Positions 47,715 to 58,104 of a DNA stretch of 64,000 nt are shown here, one piece after another (position 1 is the first letter of the stretch; each line of letters starts with the position of its first letter). The notes beneath the pieces are model-generated. The model did not search any database and was not told the DNA's origin. It saw only the letters and a program-made list of their open reading frames with translations. This DNA is from DATLGB01 sp963726825. Lineage in GTDB: Bacteria > Actinomycetota > Thermoleophilia > Solirubrobacterales > Solirubrobacteraceae. The stretch is taken from NCBI GenBank assembly GCA_963726825.1, contig CAVSDT010000002.1:806001-870000 (forward strand), given 5' to 3'. A program made the position numbers and the translations under genes.

Positions 47715-49085
47715 ATGGAGGCTGCCACGCCGCCCGCCGTCGAGTACGACGGCTCGGAGCTCGCCCTGCGCGTGGCGCTGGACGGCCTCGAGGCCGGCCG
47801 CTACCTGCTGATCGACGGCGACGGGATCATCGCCGTCGCCGGGGACGGCCTCGGGACGCTGCTGGGAGCCGACGCGCCGGCCGCCGGCGCATCGGCCGCC
47901 TCCGTGCTGGGGGAGATCGGGGAGCCGCTGCCGCGTGGCGTCGCCCGGTGCGCGCCGCCCGACGCCGTGGCCCGAGACCTGGCGCTCGAGGCGACGTTCG
48001 CGCCGATCGGCGCCGGCGAGAGCGCCGCGGCGCGCGCCGAGCTCGACCACCTCGCGGCCACCCTGGGCGCCCCCGCCGAGCGTCCTGCGCTGGAGGCCCT
48101 GCTCGCCGCGGCCGCGGGCCGCGCCGCGGAGCCGTGGCCCGGCACGGGACGCGCGGGGACCCTGGTCGTCCTGCGCCGCGCCGACGACGGCGTCCAGGCC
48201 GCCGACCCCGCGACGGCCCTGCAGCCGCGCGGCGCGCCGCCGGAGGCGCTCGCCCTCCTGCCGCTCCTGGAGGAGCTGCGCGCCCTGCGCGCGGAGGTCT
48301 CGTCGCTGCGTGAGCGCGAGGAGGGCATGCAGCCGCACGAGCGCGCCTCGCTGGAGGCGGAGGTGCGCCAGGCCCGCGCCGACGCCGAGACCGCGCGCCA
48401 GGAGGGCGACCGGCTTCGGGAGGACCTCCTGCAGCTGCGCTACGACATGACGCAGCTCGGTGACGAGCTGGGGGAGGCCGTGCGGGCTGCGGTGCTCCTG
48501 TCCGAGGATGCGCGCCGCGACGCCCTCGCTGCCCGCTCCGACGCCGAGGCCGCCCGTGCGGAGCTGGTGCGCGACCGCGAGCGCCACGGCGAGGGGGCGC
48601 CGCTCGTCCGGCCGGAGCGGGTGGCCGAGATCTGGCGCGAGATGCTCGCCGCGAACGCCGGTCCCGCCGCGCGCGGCCCGGCGGCGGTCCGCTCCGCGAT
48701 GGCCGCTCGTGCGGCTGCCTCGCCCGGGCTCGACCGCCCGCACGAGCCCGGGTTCGACGACGTCGCCACCCCGCTCGCGATCGTCGCGCTCGACGGCCGG
48801 TTCCTCAAGCTCAACGCCGGGTTCTCGGCGCTGGTCGGCTACACCGAGGCCGAGTTCAAGAAGGCGAGCTGGCCCTCCCTGCTCGACCGCGAGGACTACG
48901 AGGCCCAGTGCGCAAGCCGCCAGGCGCTGATCGACGGACAGGTCGAGAGGGTGGCGCTCGACGCCTCCTACCTGGGCGGCCAGGGGCTGCTGGTGGTCGT
49001 CCGCGGGCACGTCGAGCTCGTCCGTGACGGGGCGGGCGAACCTCGCCACCTGCTACTCGTCGGGGAGGATCGTCACACTGTCTGA
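47715..49085 (+). CDS. PAS-domain protein with central coiled coil and no output domain
   Basis: A 456-residue soluble protein. Residues 1-190 are Ala-rich and include a possible degenerate sensor fold (LLIDGDGIIAVAGDGLGTLL). Residues 190-300 form a charged coiled coil (EELRALRAEVSSLREREEG, then EAEVRQARADAETARQEGDR). Residues 345-450 are a PAS domain (FDDVATPLAIVALDGRFLKL, then ALVGYTEAEFKKASWPSLL). No kinase, cyclase, HTH or membrane span follows, so it must signal by contact. It lies between ruvX and mltG and upstream of pil genes, where a link to cell-wall or pilus control is plausible. Confidence 0.78.
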   Translation: MEAATPPAVEYDGSELALRVALDGLEAGRYLLIDGDGIIAVAGDGLGTLLGADAPAAGASAASVLGEIGEPLPRGVARCAPPDAVARDLALEATFAPIGAGESAAARAELDHLAATLGAPAERPALEALLAAAAGRAAEPWPGTGRAGTLVVLRRADDGVQAADPATALQPRGAPPEALALLPLLEELRALRAEVSSLREREEGMQPHERASLEAEVRQARADAETARQEGDRLREDLLQLRYDMTQLGDELGEAVRAAVLLSEDARRDALAARSDAEAARAELVRDRERHGEGAPLVRPERVAEIWREMLAANAGPAARGPAAVRSAMAARAAASPGLDRPHEPGFDDVATPLAIVALDGRFLKLNAGFSALVGYTEAEFKKASWPSLLDREDYEAQCASRQALIDGQVERVALDASYLGGQGLLVVVRGHVELVRDGAGEPRHLLLVGEDRHTV

Positions 49086-49087
49086 TC

Positions 49088-50821
49088 GTGCTGGGACGCA
49101 ACAAGGGCCAACAGGGCGAGCGCAGCGCGGCCGAACGCGCCGCCGCCGCCGCCGAACGGGCGCGCCGACGGGGCGAGGCCCCGCCGCCCCTGCCCGTCTT
49201 CGACCCTGAAGCCGGGCCGGAGCAGGCGGAGCCTCACGCCGCGCCGGCGGAGGTGCACGAGCCCGCGCCGGAGCCCGACGAGCCGTCCGCCGTCGCCGAG
49301 GCGCCCGCGCCCGAGGCCGAGTCCGAGCCCGAGCCGGCGACGATCGAGCCGGCGCATGCGCAGCCCGAGCCGGACGTCCACGAGCCGGACGGCCACGAGC
49401 CGCCGGTCGCCACCGACCCCGAGCCCGCGTGGCACGAGACCGTGCCGGACGAGCACGACAGCGGCGTGTCCTGGTTCGAGCCGCAGGACGAGCCCGTGAC
49501 GGATGCCGCCCCCGCGCGGCCCGAGCCGGTCCACGCGCCGCACGTCGATCCCGAGCCCGAGGAGGCGGAGACGGAGCCGGCCCCCGAGCCCGAGCGCGCC
49601 ACGGAGCTGCACGGCTCCCCGGTGATCCCGCGCTCCGGTCGCCGGGCCGCGCCGCCGATCTCCCCGCGCCCCGCCCCGCAACGGCGTGCGGCGCCGCCGC
49701 GGCCCGGTGGCGGCCGGGGCGGTGGCCCCCGCCGGCCCAAGGCCCCCAAGCGGCCCGTCCCGGCCGGCGCCCGTCCGCCCAGCCGGACCGGGCGGCGCGT
49801 GCTGGCGCTCGCCGTGCTCCTGATCCTCGGCGTCGGGGCCTGGGCCGCGATCCAGACCTTCCAGCCCTTCCACGGGGACCCGCGCGGCCTCGTGCGGGTC
49901 AAGATCCCGGCCGGCGCCGACGCCGGCACGATCGGGACGCTGCTCGAGGACCGCAGCGTCGTGGCCAGCGGCCGCTTCTTCTCCGTCAACGCGACCGTGA
50001 CCGGTCGCCGCGGCAACCTCGTCGCGGGCACCTACACGCTCCAGCGCGACATGAGCTACGGCGCCGTGCTCGACGTGCTCGGCAAGGGCCCGAAGGCCGT
50101 CAAGCTCAAGACGTTCAAGCTGACCGTCCCCGAAGGGCTCTCGATCGCCGAGACCGCCGGGCGGGTCGACGACGACATCGACGGCTCCTACAAGGCCGCC
50201 GCCGACGCGCCGGCGGCCCGCCGCCGCGCCCGCAAGCTCGGCCTGCCAGCCAAGGCCAAGACCACCGAGGGCTTCCTGTTCCCGGCGACGTTCGACCTCG
50301 TCAACGGCGCGAGCGCCACCGACCTGGTCGCCAAGCAGCTGGACTCCTTCGCCGCCCAGACGGCGAACGTCGGCTACGCCCGCGCCAAGCGGCGCGGCCT
50401 GTCGCGCTACGAGGTCCTGATCGTCGCCTCGATGGTCGAGCGCGAGACGCGGCTGGACAAGGAGCGCCCGCTGGTGGCGGCCGTGATCTACAACCGGCTG
50501 CGACAGGGCATGCCGCTCGGGATCGACGCCACCATCCGCTACGCCGAGGGCAACTGGACCAGGCCGCTCAAGCAGTCCGAGCTCCAGCGTCCCGGCCCGT
50601 ACAACACCCGGCTCAACCGGGGCCTGCCGCCGACGCCGATCGGCAACCCCGGCGTCAAGAGCATCGAGGCGGCCGCCCGGCCCGCGAGCGTCGGCTTCCT
50701 CTACTACGTCGTCAAGCCGGGCACCCAGGGCCACGCCTTCTCGAGCACGGAGGCCCAGTTCAGCCGCGACGTGGAGCGCTACAACCAGGCGCGCGACGCC
50801 AACGGCGGCAACGCGCCCTGA
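49088..50821 (+). CDS. mltG: endolytic peptidoglycan transglycosylase MltG with long N-terminal extension
   Basis: A 577-residue membrane enzyme that cuts nascent glycan strands. The catalytic Glu is in VASMVERETRLDKERPLVAA, followed by YNRLRQGMPLGIDATIRYA, and a LysM-like region (VRVKIPAGADAGTIGTLLE) lies just outside the membrane. The single span is at residues 238-257. The preceding 237 residues are low complexity: acidic and Pro/Glu-rich up to about 170, then strongly basic (RPGGGRGGGPRRPKAPKRP). This cytoplasmic extension is much longer than usual. The GTG start follows the PAS gene by 2 bp. Confidence 0.93.
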   Translation: MLGRNKGQQGERSAAERAAAAAERARRRGEAPPPLPVFDPEAGPEQAEPHAAPAEVHEPAPEPDEPSAVAEAPAPEAESEPEPATIEPAHAQPEPDVHEPDGHEPPVATDPEPAWHETVPDEHDSGVSWFEPQDEPVTDAAPARPEPVHAPHVDPEPEEAETEPAPEPERATELHGSPVIPRSGRRAAPPISPRPAPQRRAAPPRPGGGRGGGPRRPKAPKRPVPAGARPPSRTGRRVLALAVLLILGVGAWAAIQTFQPFHGDPRGLVRVKIPAGADAGTIGTLLEDRSVVASGRFFSVNATVTGRRGNLVAGTYTLQRDMSYGAVLDVLGKGPKAVKLKTFKLTVPEGLSIAETAGRVDDDIDGSYKAAADAPAARRRARKLGLPAKAKTTEGFLFPATFDLVNGASATDLVAKQLDSFAAQTANVGYARAKRRGLSRYEVLIVASMVERETRLDKERPLVAAVIYNRLRQGMPLGIDATIRYAEGNWTRPLKQSELQRPGPYNTRLNRGLPPTPIGNPGVKSIEAAARPASVGFLYYVVKPGTQGHAFSSTEAQFSRDVERYNQARDANGGNAP

Positions 50822-50842
50822 TGGACGAGTGCCGCCGGCGCG

Positions 50843-51642
50843 GTGTCCACCCGGCTCGGCGTCTGCGGCTGGCCCGTCGCGCATTCCCGCTCGCCCGCGA
50901 TGCACAACGCGGCCCTCGCCGCCCTCGGGTTGCACGACTGGCGCTACCAGCACCTCCCGATCCCGCCGGAGGTCTTCAGCGCCACCGTCCGGGCGCTCGA
51001 ACGCGCCGGATTCGCGGGCGTCAACGTCACGATCCCGCACAAGGAGGCGGCGCTCGCGCTCGCCGACAGCGCGACCGGCGCGGCGCGCGCCATCGGCGCC
51101 GCCAACACGCTGAGCTTCGCCGACGGGCAGATCGCGGCCGACAACACCGATGCGCCCGGGCTGCTGCGCTCGATCCCGGCGCCGCACGCCCCGCAGGGAC
51201 GTCGCGCGCTCGTGCTCGGTGCCGGCGGGGTCGGCCGCGCCGCCGTCCACGCGCTCCTCAGCGCGGGCGCGGCGGACGTGCAGGTGTGGAACCGCACCCC
51301 CGAGCGCGCCGAGCGCGTCTGTGCCGAGCTCGGCGGTCGAGCGGTGGTCGCGCCGGAGCTGCCGGTGGACCTCATCGTCCAGTGCACGTCCCTGGGCCTG
51401 CACGATCGGGAGGATCCGTTCAAGCGCCTCCCACTTGATGCCGATCAGATCCCTGCAGCCTCCTGCGTGGTCGACATGGTCTACACCCCCGACGGCACTT
51501 CCTTCCTCACCGCCGCCCGCGAACGCGGGGCCGTCGTCGTGGACGGGATCGAGATCCTCGTCCAGCAGGGGGCCGTCGCGCTCGCGGGCTGGAGCGGCCG
51601 CGCGGTGCCCGTCGACGTCATGCGCCGCGCCGCACTCCGTCC

Positions 51643-51646
<4 letters not shown>
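50843..51646 (+). CDS. aroE: shikimate dehydrogenase
   Basis: A 267-residue enzyme reducing 3-dehydroshikimate with NADPH in aromatic amino-acid synthesis. The shikimate site is GWPVAHSRSPAMHNAAL with the paired serines. NVTIPHKEAAL carries the catalytic Lys, and NTDAPG the Asp. The nucleotide loop is LGAGGVGRAAVHAL with NRTPERA beyond it, and the end has GIEILVQQGAVAL. The GTG start has no strong ribosome-binding site, and the stop overlaps pilB (ATGA). Confidence 0.95.
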
Positions 51647-53442
<1,796 letters not shown>

Positions 53443-53452
53443 CGTCCGGCCG

Positions 53453-54046
53453 GTGCCGGAGCCGGACCCGATCTTCTTCCCCGACGCCGCGGCGTTCCGC
53501 GCCTGGCTGCAGGAGCACCACGACTCCCGGACCGAGGTGTGGGTCGGGATGTGGCGGGTCAAGACGGGCGTCCCGTCACCGCGCTGGGCGGACCTCGTCC
53601 CCGAGGCGCTGTGCTTCGGCTGGATCGACGGGAAGGGCAAGGGGATCGACGACGAGCGCATCATGCAGCGCTTCACCCCGCGCAGGTCGCGCCGCTGGAG
53701 CGCGGTCAACGTGCGCCACGTCGAGCGCCTCACCGCCGCCGGGCTGATGCACCCGGCGGGGATCGCCGCCTTCGAGGCGCGCGACCCCGATCTCGTGCCG
53801 TACTCGACCTCCGACCGGCCCGACCAGCTCGAGCCGGCCCAGGACGCCGTCCTGCGGGCCCACGCGAAGGCGGCGGCGTACTGGGACACGCTGCCGCCGT
53901 CCTACCGCAAGTCGTGCGCGTTCTGGATCGGCGAGGCCAAGCGGGAGGCGACGCGCGCGAAGCGGCTGGCCGAGCTGCTGGAGGCGTGTGCGCGCGGCGA
54001 GCGCCTGGCGCGCTTCGCCCCGGTGCGCCGCGGACGAACCCCTTGA
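53453..54046 (+). CDS. YdeI/OmpD-associated family protein
   Basis: A 197-residue soluble protein of the YdeI family. The N-terminal YdeI-like domain has FFPDAAAFRAWLQEHHDSRT, EALCFGWIDGKGKGID and FTPRRSRRWSAVNV. The C-terminal helical part has AYWDTLPPSYRKSCAFWIGE, then AKREATRAKRLAELL. Function is unsettled; some members are annotated as bacteriocin-protection proteins. It sits between pilB and pilT in the same direction, an odd place for a gene with no known pilus role. The GTG start lies 10 bp after the pilB stop. Confidence 0.85.
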   Translation: MPEPDPIFFPDAAAFRAWLQEHHDSRTEVWVGMWRVKTGVPSPRWADLVPEALCFGWIDGKGKGIDDERIMQRFTPRRSRRWSAVNVRHVERLTAAGLMHPAGIAAFEARDPDLVPYSTSDRPDQLEPAQDAVLRAHAKAAAYWDTLPPSYRKSCAFWIGEAKREATRAKRLAELLEACARGERLARFAPVRRGRTP

Positions 54047-54083
54047 GGTCGCGGCGTCGTGTGCCGATAGCCCCGGTAGAGCC

Positions 54084-55196
54084 ATGGACACCGACTTCGC
54101 CGACATCCTCTCCACCGTGGTCGACCGCGGAGCGTCCGACCTGCACATCACGCCCGGCGTGCCGCCGATGCTCCGCGAGCGCGGCGCGCTGGCGCCGATC
54201 GACGGGCTGGCGCGCCTCACGCCCACCGACACGCGCGAGATCGTCTACTCGATCCTCAACAACGCGCAGCGCCAGCGCCTCGAGACCGAGGCGCAGCTGG
54301 ACTTCTCCTACATGGTCCCCGGCCGCGGGCGCTTCCGCGTCAACGCCTACATGCAGCGCGGCTCGATCGCGGCGGCCTTCCGGCTCATCCCGTCCAAGAC
54401 GGTGCCGATCGAGCAGCTCGGCCTGCCGCCCGTGATCCGCGACTTCGCGCGCAAGCCGCGCGGGCTCGTCCTCGTCACGGGGCCGACCGGCTCGGGCAAG
54501 TCGACGACGCTCGCCTCGATGATCAACGAGATCAACGAGACGCGCTCGGAGCACATCCTCACGATCGAGGACCCGATCGAGTTCGTCCACACGCACAAGC
54601 GGTGCATCGTCAACCAGCGCGAGCTGGGCAACGACGCACACTCCTTCGCGCTCGCCCTGAAAGCCGCGCTGCGCCAGGACCCGGACGTCATCCTCGTCGG
54701 CGAGATGCGCGACATGGAGACGATCGGCACGGCCCTGACCGCGGCCGAGACCGGTCACCTCGTCTTCGCGACCCTGCACACCCAGGACGCGCCCCAGACG
54801 ATCGACCGCATCATCGACGTCTTCCCGTCCGACCAGCAGGGCCAGGTGCGCATGCAGCTCGCCGTCGGCCTCCAGGGCATCGTCACGCAGACGCTCGTGC
54901 CGACCGCGGACGGCCAGGGCCGGGCCGTCGCCGCGGAGGTGCTCGTCCCCACGCCGGGGGTGCGCAACCTGATCCGCGAGGGCAAGATCCACCAGATCTA
55001 CTCGCTCATCCAGACGGGCGCCAGCCACGGGATGCAGACGATGGACGCGTCGCTCGCCGGCCTCGTGCGCCACGGCCGGGTGTCGATGCAGGTCGCCGAG
55101 TCGCGGTCGAGCAACCCGACCGAGCTGCGCCGCCTGATCGAGGGCGGCGCCGCCCTGGCGGTCGGGTCCCCCTTCGAGGCGCAGGTCGCGGCCTAG
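54084..55196 (+). CDS. pilT: type IV pilus retraction ATPase PilT
   Basis: A 370-residue motor that depolymerises pili for twitching. An N-terminal PAS-like domain (VVDRGASDLHITPGVPPMLR) leads to the core. Walker A is GPTGSGKSTTLASM with Lys139, the Asp box is TIEDPIEFVHTHK, Walker B is RQDPDVILVGEMRDMETIG, and the His box is TLHTQDAPQTIDRIIDVFP. It lacks the tetracysteine of PilB, as expected. The ATG is preferred over an in-frame start 32 codons earlier inside the YdeI-family gene. Confidence 0.95.
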   Translation: MDTDFADILSTVVDRGASDLHITPGVPPMLRERGALAPIDGLARLTPTDTREIVYSILNNAQRQRLETEAQLDFSYMVPGRGRFRVNAYMQRGSIAAAFRLIPSKTVPIEQLGLPPVIRDFARKPRGLVLVTGPTGSGKSTTLASMINEINETRSEHILTIEDPIEFVHTHKRCIVNQRELGNDAHSFALALKAALRQDPDVILVGEMRDMETIGTALTAAETGHLVFATLHTQDAPQTIDRIIDVFPSDQQGQVRMQLAVGLQGIVTQTLVPTADGQGRAVAAEVLVPTPGVRNLIREGKIHQIYSLIQTGASHGMQTMDASLAGLVRHGRVSMQVAESRSSNPTELRRLIEGGAALAVGSPFEAQVAA

Positions 55197-55199
55197 CCC

Positions 55200-56414
55200 A
55201 TGGCCACCGCGACGTACGCCTACAAGGCGGTCGACCTCACGGGGACGCCGCAGAAGGGCGAGATGGCCGCCGCGTCCAAGACGGCCGTCACCGAGGCCCT
55301 GCGCGCCAAGGGCCTGACGGTCAGCGACGTCACGGAGAAGAAGTCCGGTCTCAACATGGAGATCGGCCTGCCCTCGCGCGTGAAGGCGCAGGACCTCACG
55401 ATCATGACGCGGCAGCTGGCGACGATGGTCTCGTCGGGCATGACGCTGCTGCGCGCCTTCTACGTGCTCGAGGCCCAGGTCGAGCACCCCAAGCTCAAGG
55501 AGACGCTCGAGCTGGTCCGCGAGGACATCGAGGCCGGCCTGACGTTCTCCGACGCCCTCGAGCGCCATCCGAAGGTCTTCTCCCCGCTCTACGTGGCCAT
55601 GGTGCGCGCCGGCGAGGCCGGCGGCGTGCTCGAGGAGGCGCTCGAGCGCACCGCCGCCCAGCTCGAGGCCGACGACTCCCTCCGCCGCCAGGTCAAGGCC
55701 GCGATGATGTACCCGTCGGTCGTGCTGAGCTTCGCGCTGCTCGTGCTGATCGCCCTGATCGCGTTCATCGTCCCCGTCTTCGTCGGCGTGTTCAAGGACT
55801 TCGGCGGTGATCTGCCGGCGATCACGAGGTTCACCGTCGGTCTCTCGCACGCCGTCACGCACCAGTGGTACCTGCTGATCGGCGGCGCGGTCGCGATCGT
55901 CGTCGCGTTCCGCAAGTGGAAGGCCTCCAAGACGGGCCGGCCGCAGTGGGACCGCTTCCGCATGAAGCTCCCGATGAAGGTCGGCGACACCGTGCAGAAG
56001 ATCGCCCTCGCCCGCTGGTCGCGCACCTTCTCCGCGCTCTACTCCGCCGGCGTCCCCATCATGCAGGCGATCGAGGTCACCGGCCGCACCGCCGGCAACA
56101 CGGTCATCGAGGAGGCGATGGAGGACGTCGTCAACTCCGTCAAGTCGGGCGGCACGATCGCCGCCCCGCTGCGCGACAAGTGGGTCTTCCCGCCGATGGT
56201 CGCGCAGATGATCGCCGTCGGCGAGGAGACGGGCGGCCTGGACACGATGCTGAGCAAGGTCGCGGACTTCTACGAGGACGAGGTCGCCGCCGCCGTGAAG
56301 GCCCTCACCTCGATCCTCGAGCCGATCATGATCGTCTTCGTCGGCCTCATCGTCGGCTTCGTCGTGATCGCCATGTACATGCCGATGTTCAAGGTCTACG
56401 ACTCGATCAAGTAG
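55200..56414 (+). CDS. pilC: type IV pilus inner-membrane platform protein PilC
   Basis: A 404-residue type II secretion F-domain protein. The N-terminal cytoplasmic ATYAYKAVDLTGTPQKGEMA is the family start. Two GspF repeats follow, each with a helix bundle (DLTIMTRQLATMVSSGMTLL, then LARWSRTFSALYSAGVPIMQ) ahead of membrane spans. GEETGGLDTMLSKVADFYEDE and the last span IMIVFVGLIVGFVVIAMYMP close the protein. It anchors PilB and PilT. It ends the visible pilus run. No pilM, N, O or prepilin peptidase gene follows here. Confidence 0.94.
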   Translation: MATATYAYKAVDLTGTPQKGEMAAASKTAVTEALRAKGLTVSDVTEKKSGLNMEIGLPSRVKAQDLTIMTRQLATMVSSGMTLLRAFYVLEAQVEHPKLKETLELVREDIEAGLTFSDALERHPKVFSPLYVAMVRAGEAGGVLEEALERTAAQLEADDSLRRQVKAAMMYPSVVLSFALLVLIALIAFIVPVFVGVFKDFGGDLPAITRFTVGLSHAVTHQWYLLIGGAVAIVVAFRKWKASKTGRPQWDRFRMKLPMKVGDTVQKIALARWSRTFSALYSAGVPIMQAIEVTGRTAGNTVIEEAMEDVVNSVKSGGTIAAPLRDKWVFPPMVAQMIAVGEETGGLDTMLSKVADFYEDEVAAAVKALTSILEPIMIVFVGLIVGFVVIAMYMPMFKVYDSIK

Positions 56415-56456
56415 GTCTCTGAAGGGTCTTCGACGCCATGCGCGTGGCCCAGTCGC

Positions 56457-56789
56457 TCACGTGCCACGCGGCGCGTACATGATCACCGCGACCCCGACCA
56501 GGCAGACGGCCGCCCCGGCGACATCGAAGCGGTCGGGGCGAAAGCCGTCGAAGACCATGCCCCACAGCAGCGAGCCGACGATGAACACGCCGCCGTACGC
56601 GGCGAGCACGCGGCCGAAGTTCGCGTCGGGCTGAAGCGCTGCCACGGCGCCGTAGCCGACAAGCGCGACGGCACCGGCAAGCGCCCAGAGCAGTCCGCGG
56701 CCTTCCTTGATCGCCTGCCACATCAGGTACGCGCCGCCGATCTCGGCGACGGCGGCGGCGATGAAGAGCGCGATCGAGCGACCGGTCAC
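56457..56789 (-). CDS. YnfA-family small membrane transporter (UPF0060)
   Basis: A 110-residue four-span membrane protein of the YnfA family, a group related to small multidrug-resistance exporters. IALFIAAAVAEIGGAYLMWQ, with the membrane Glu, then LQPDANFGRVLAAYGGVFIV and LWGMVFDGFRPDRFDVAG are diagnostic. The GTG start overlaps the stop of the MerR remnant gene (GTGA), so the two are translated together. With the facing MerR-type promoter this forms a small metal- or drug-response cassette. The surrounding bases look a little less GC-rich than the flanks, consistent with transfer. Confidence 0.9.
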   Translation of the reverse strand: MTGRSIALFIAAAVAEIGGAYLMWQAIKEGRGLLWALAGAVALVGYGAVAALQPDANFGRVLAAYGGVFIVGSLLWGMVFDGFRPDRFDVAGAAVCLVGVAVIMYAPRGT

Positions 56790-57037
56790 GCCGGCATGCC
56801 GCCGACGTGATGCACGCCGCGCTTGACCGGGCCTGCGGGCAGGGGCGCAGCGTTGTCGAAGAGCTCGCAGTCGTCGATCGCGTCGCAGCCGCAGCTCTGC
56901 GCAGTGGCCAGCCACGCACGGACACGCTGGGCGCGCTCGATCAGCGCGTCGATCTCCGGCAAGCGCCGGTCAGCGAGCTCGCGCAGCCGGTCAGCCCGCT
57001 GTGCCACCTCACCGATGCGCATCGCGACTGCTTGCAT
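56786..57037 (-). CDS. MerR-family C-terminal remnant (no DNA-binding domain)
   Basis: An 83-residue protein matching only the C-terminal part of metal-type MerR regulators. A dimerisation helix RADRLRELADRRLPEIDALI is followed by the metal loop SCGCDAIDDCELF, with three cysteines. The winged-helix domain of about 70 residues that should precede it is missing, and no remnant of it lies upstream, where the operator begins at once. The ATG has a good AAGGGG ribosome-binding sequence, so the short protein is probably made. It could be a degraded regulator, a dominant-negative partner of a full MerR elsewhere, or a small metal-binding protein. Confidence 0.7.
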   Translation of the reverse strand: MQAVAMRIGEVAQRADRLRELADRRLPEIDALIERAQRVRAWLATAQSCGCDAIDDCELFDNAAPLPAGPVKRGVHHVGGMPA

Positions 57038-57044
57038 GTTCCCC

Positions 57045-57076
57045 TTGACCTCAAGCCGGCTTGAGCATCGAGTCTA
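57045..57076 (+). promoter_or_regulatory. MerR-type promoter/operator
   Basis: TTGACC (-35) at 57045-57050 and AGTCTA (-10-like) at 57071-57076 are separated by a long 20-bp spacer. The perfect palindrome CTCAAGCCGGCTTGAG (57050-57065) lies mostly in that spacer. An over-long spacer with a central palindrome is the MerR/SoxR promoter design. It faces the CCSF protein gene. Its minus-strand side abuts the ribosome-binding site of the MerR remnant. Confidence 0.75.
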
Positions 57077-57111
57077 CGGACCACAGCTGCCACCCGAACC
57101 CGAGGAACCTC

Positions 57112-57405
57112 ATGGACCAGCCGATCGCCTGCACGCTCAGGCCCACCCAGTACACCGACCGCACCGCGCAGCTGCGCGCGCTCGCCGACGGCGCGCTGCG
57201 CTCTCGCGAGCCTCTCGCCGAGGGCGAGCGTCTCACCTTCGCGCCGGGCGCCGAGACCGAGACCCGCCTGCGCGACGCGGTCGCCGCCGAGGCCTCGTGC
57301 TGCTCGTTCCTGCGCATGGACCTGCGCTCGCAGGGCGACGCGCTCGTGCTCGACATCACCGGCCCGGCCGAGGCCAGGCCGATCATCGCAGAGCTGTTCG
57401 CCTGA
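57112..57405 (+). CDS. small CCSF-motif protein next to MerR cassette
   Basis: A 97-residue soluble protein with ACTLRPTQYTDRTAQLRAL at the start, GERLTFAPGAETETRLRD in the middle and the vicinal-cysteine motif AEASCCSFLRMDL, followed by LVLDITGPAEARPIIAEL. Similar small proteins commonly sit beside MerR regulators in mercury- or heavy-metal-type loci, and the Cys-Cys pair could bind a soft metal. Their function is not established as far as I know. The ATG follows GAGGAA. It would be transcribed from the MerR-type promoter just upstream. Confidence 0.75.
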   Translation: MDQPIACTLRPTQYTDRTAQLRALADGALRSREPLAEGERLTFAPGAETETRLRDAVAAEASCCSFLRMDLRSQGDALVLDITGPAEARPIIAELFA

Positions 57406-57459
57406 GCGTCCCTGCGATGGCGCCTCGTCAGCCCGGCCGGCCGTCCCGGCGTGGCGGCC

Positions 57460-58104
57460 CTAAGCCCCGCGCCAGCGGTGCAGCTGCTTGTGGGGCGCAC
57501 CCTCGTGACAGGTGTGGTGCATCGCGTACGCCGTCGGCGCGCCCGCGTCGGTGATCAGGATCGCGGCGAGGAAGACGTCGGGTCGTGGGTTGGCGGCCGG
57601 GTCGGGCATCGCGCCGTAGTGCTCGTCCTCCAGGCGCTCGCCGAACAGCGTGAGGTTGACGGCACCCGGCCGGTCGAACGCGGCGGCGGGGGAGAGGACG
57701 CCGCGGTAGCCGCCCGCCCGCAGCGCGTCCGCCACGGGCCACGCGTCGGGGTGGGGCCCGACGGCGAGCGCGGGGTCCAGGCCGCAGGCCGCCCAGGCGT
57801 CGAAGGACCGCAGGTCGGCGATGTCGTGCTCGATCACCTGCAGCTCCCACAGGTTGCGGCGATCCTCCAGCCGCCGGTTCTCGTCGCGGATCGCGGCGTA
57901 GCGGCAGCGCTCGGCCCAGGCGCCGTTGACCGACAGCGCCAGGTACTGCGCGACGCCCTCGCCCTCCCGGTGCCAGCGGGCCGATTCCTGGCGCAGGCTC
58001 TTGGCCCCGCCGCCGTACCACAGGGGCAGGAAGGCGCGACTCGTGTGCCGGTACGCCGTCCAGACGCCGGCGACGCGCTCAGGCGGCCTGGTCCAGGGCG
58101 CCAA
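57460..58104 (-). CDS. RES-domain toxin of a type II toxin-antitoxin pair
   Basis: A 214-residue RES-domain protein, a family of NAD-degrading or ADP-ribosylating toxins (MbcT/ParT type). TAYRHTSRAFLPLWYGGGAK is followed by ESARWHREGEGVAQYLALS, with the Arg and Tyr, an Ala-Glu (GAWAERCRY), and VLSPAAAFDRPGAVNLTLF, with the conserved Ser, which together give the R-E-S set. Its start overlaps the antitoxin 3' end by 26 bp, in the antitoxin-then-toxin order usual for RES/Xre systems. The reading frame is intact, so the toxin is probably functional. Confidence 0.85.
   Translation of the reverse strand: MAPWTRPPERVAGVWTAYRHTSRAFLPLWYGGGAKSLRQESARWHREGEGVAQYLALSVNGAWAERCRYAAIRDENRRLEDRRNLWELQVIEHDIADLRSFDAWAACGLDPALAVGPHPDAWPVADALRAGGYRGVLSPAAAFDRPGAVNLTLFGERLEDEHYGAMPDPAANPRPDVFLAAILITDAGAPTAYAMHHTCHEGAPHKQLHRWRGA

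Noticed and set aside
54084..55196. A second PilB-type extension motor
   Set aside because: The protein is short, lacks the MshEN domain and tetracysteine site, and has PilT-type motifs, so it is the retraction ATPase.
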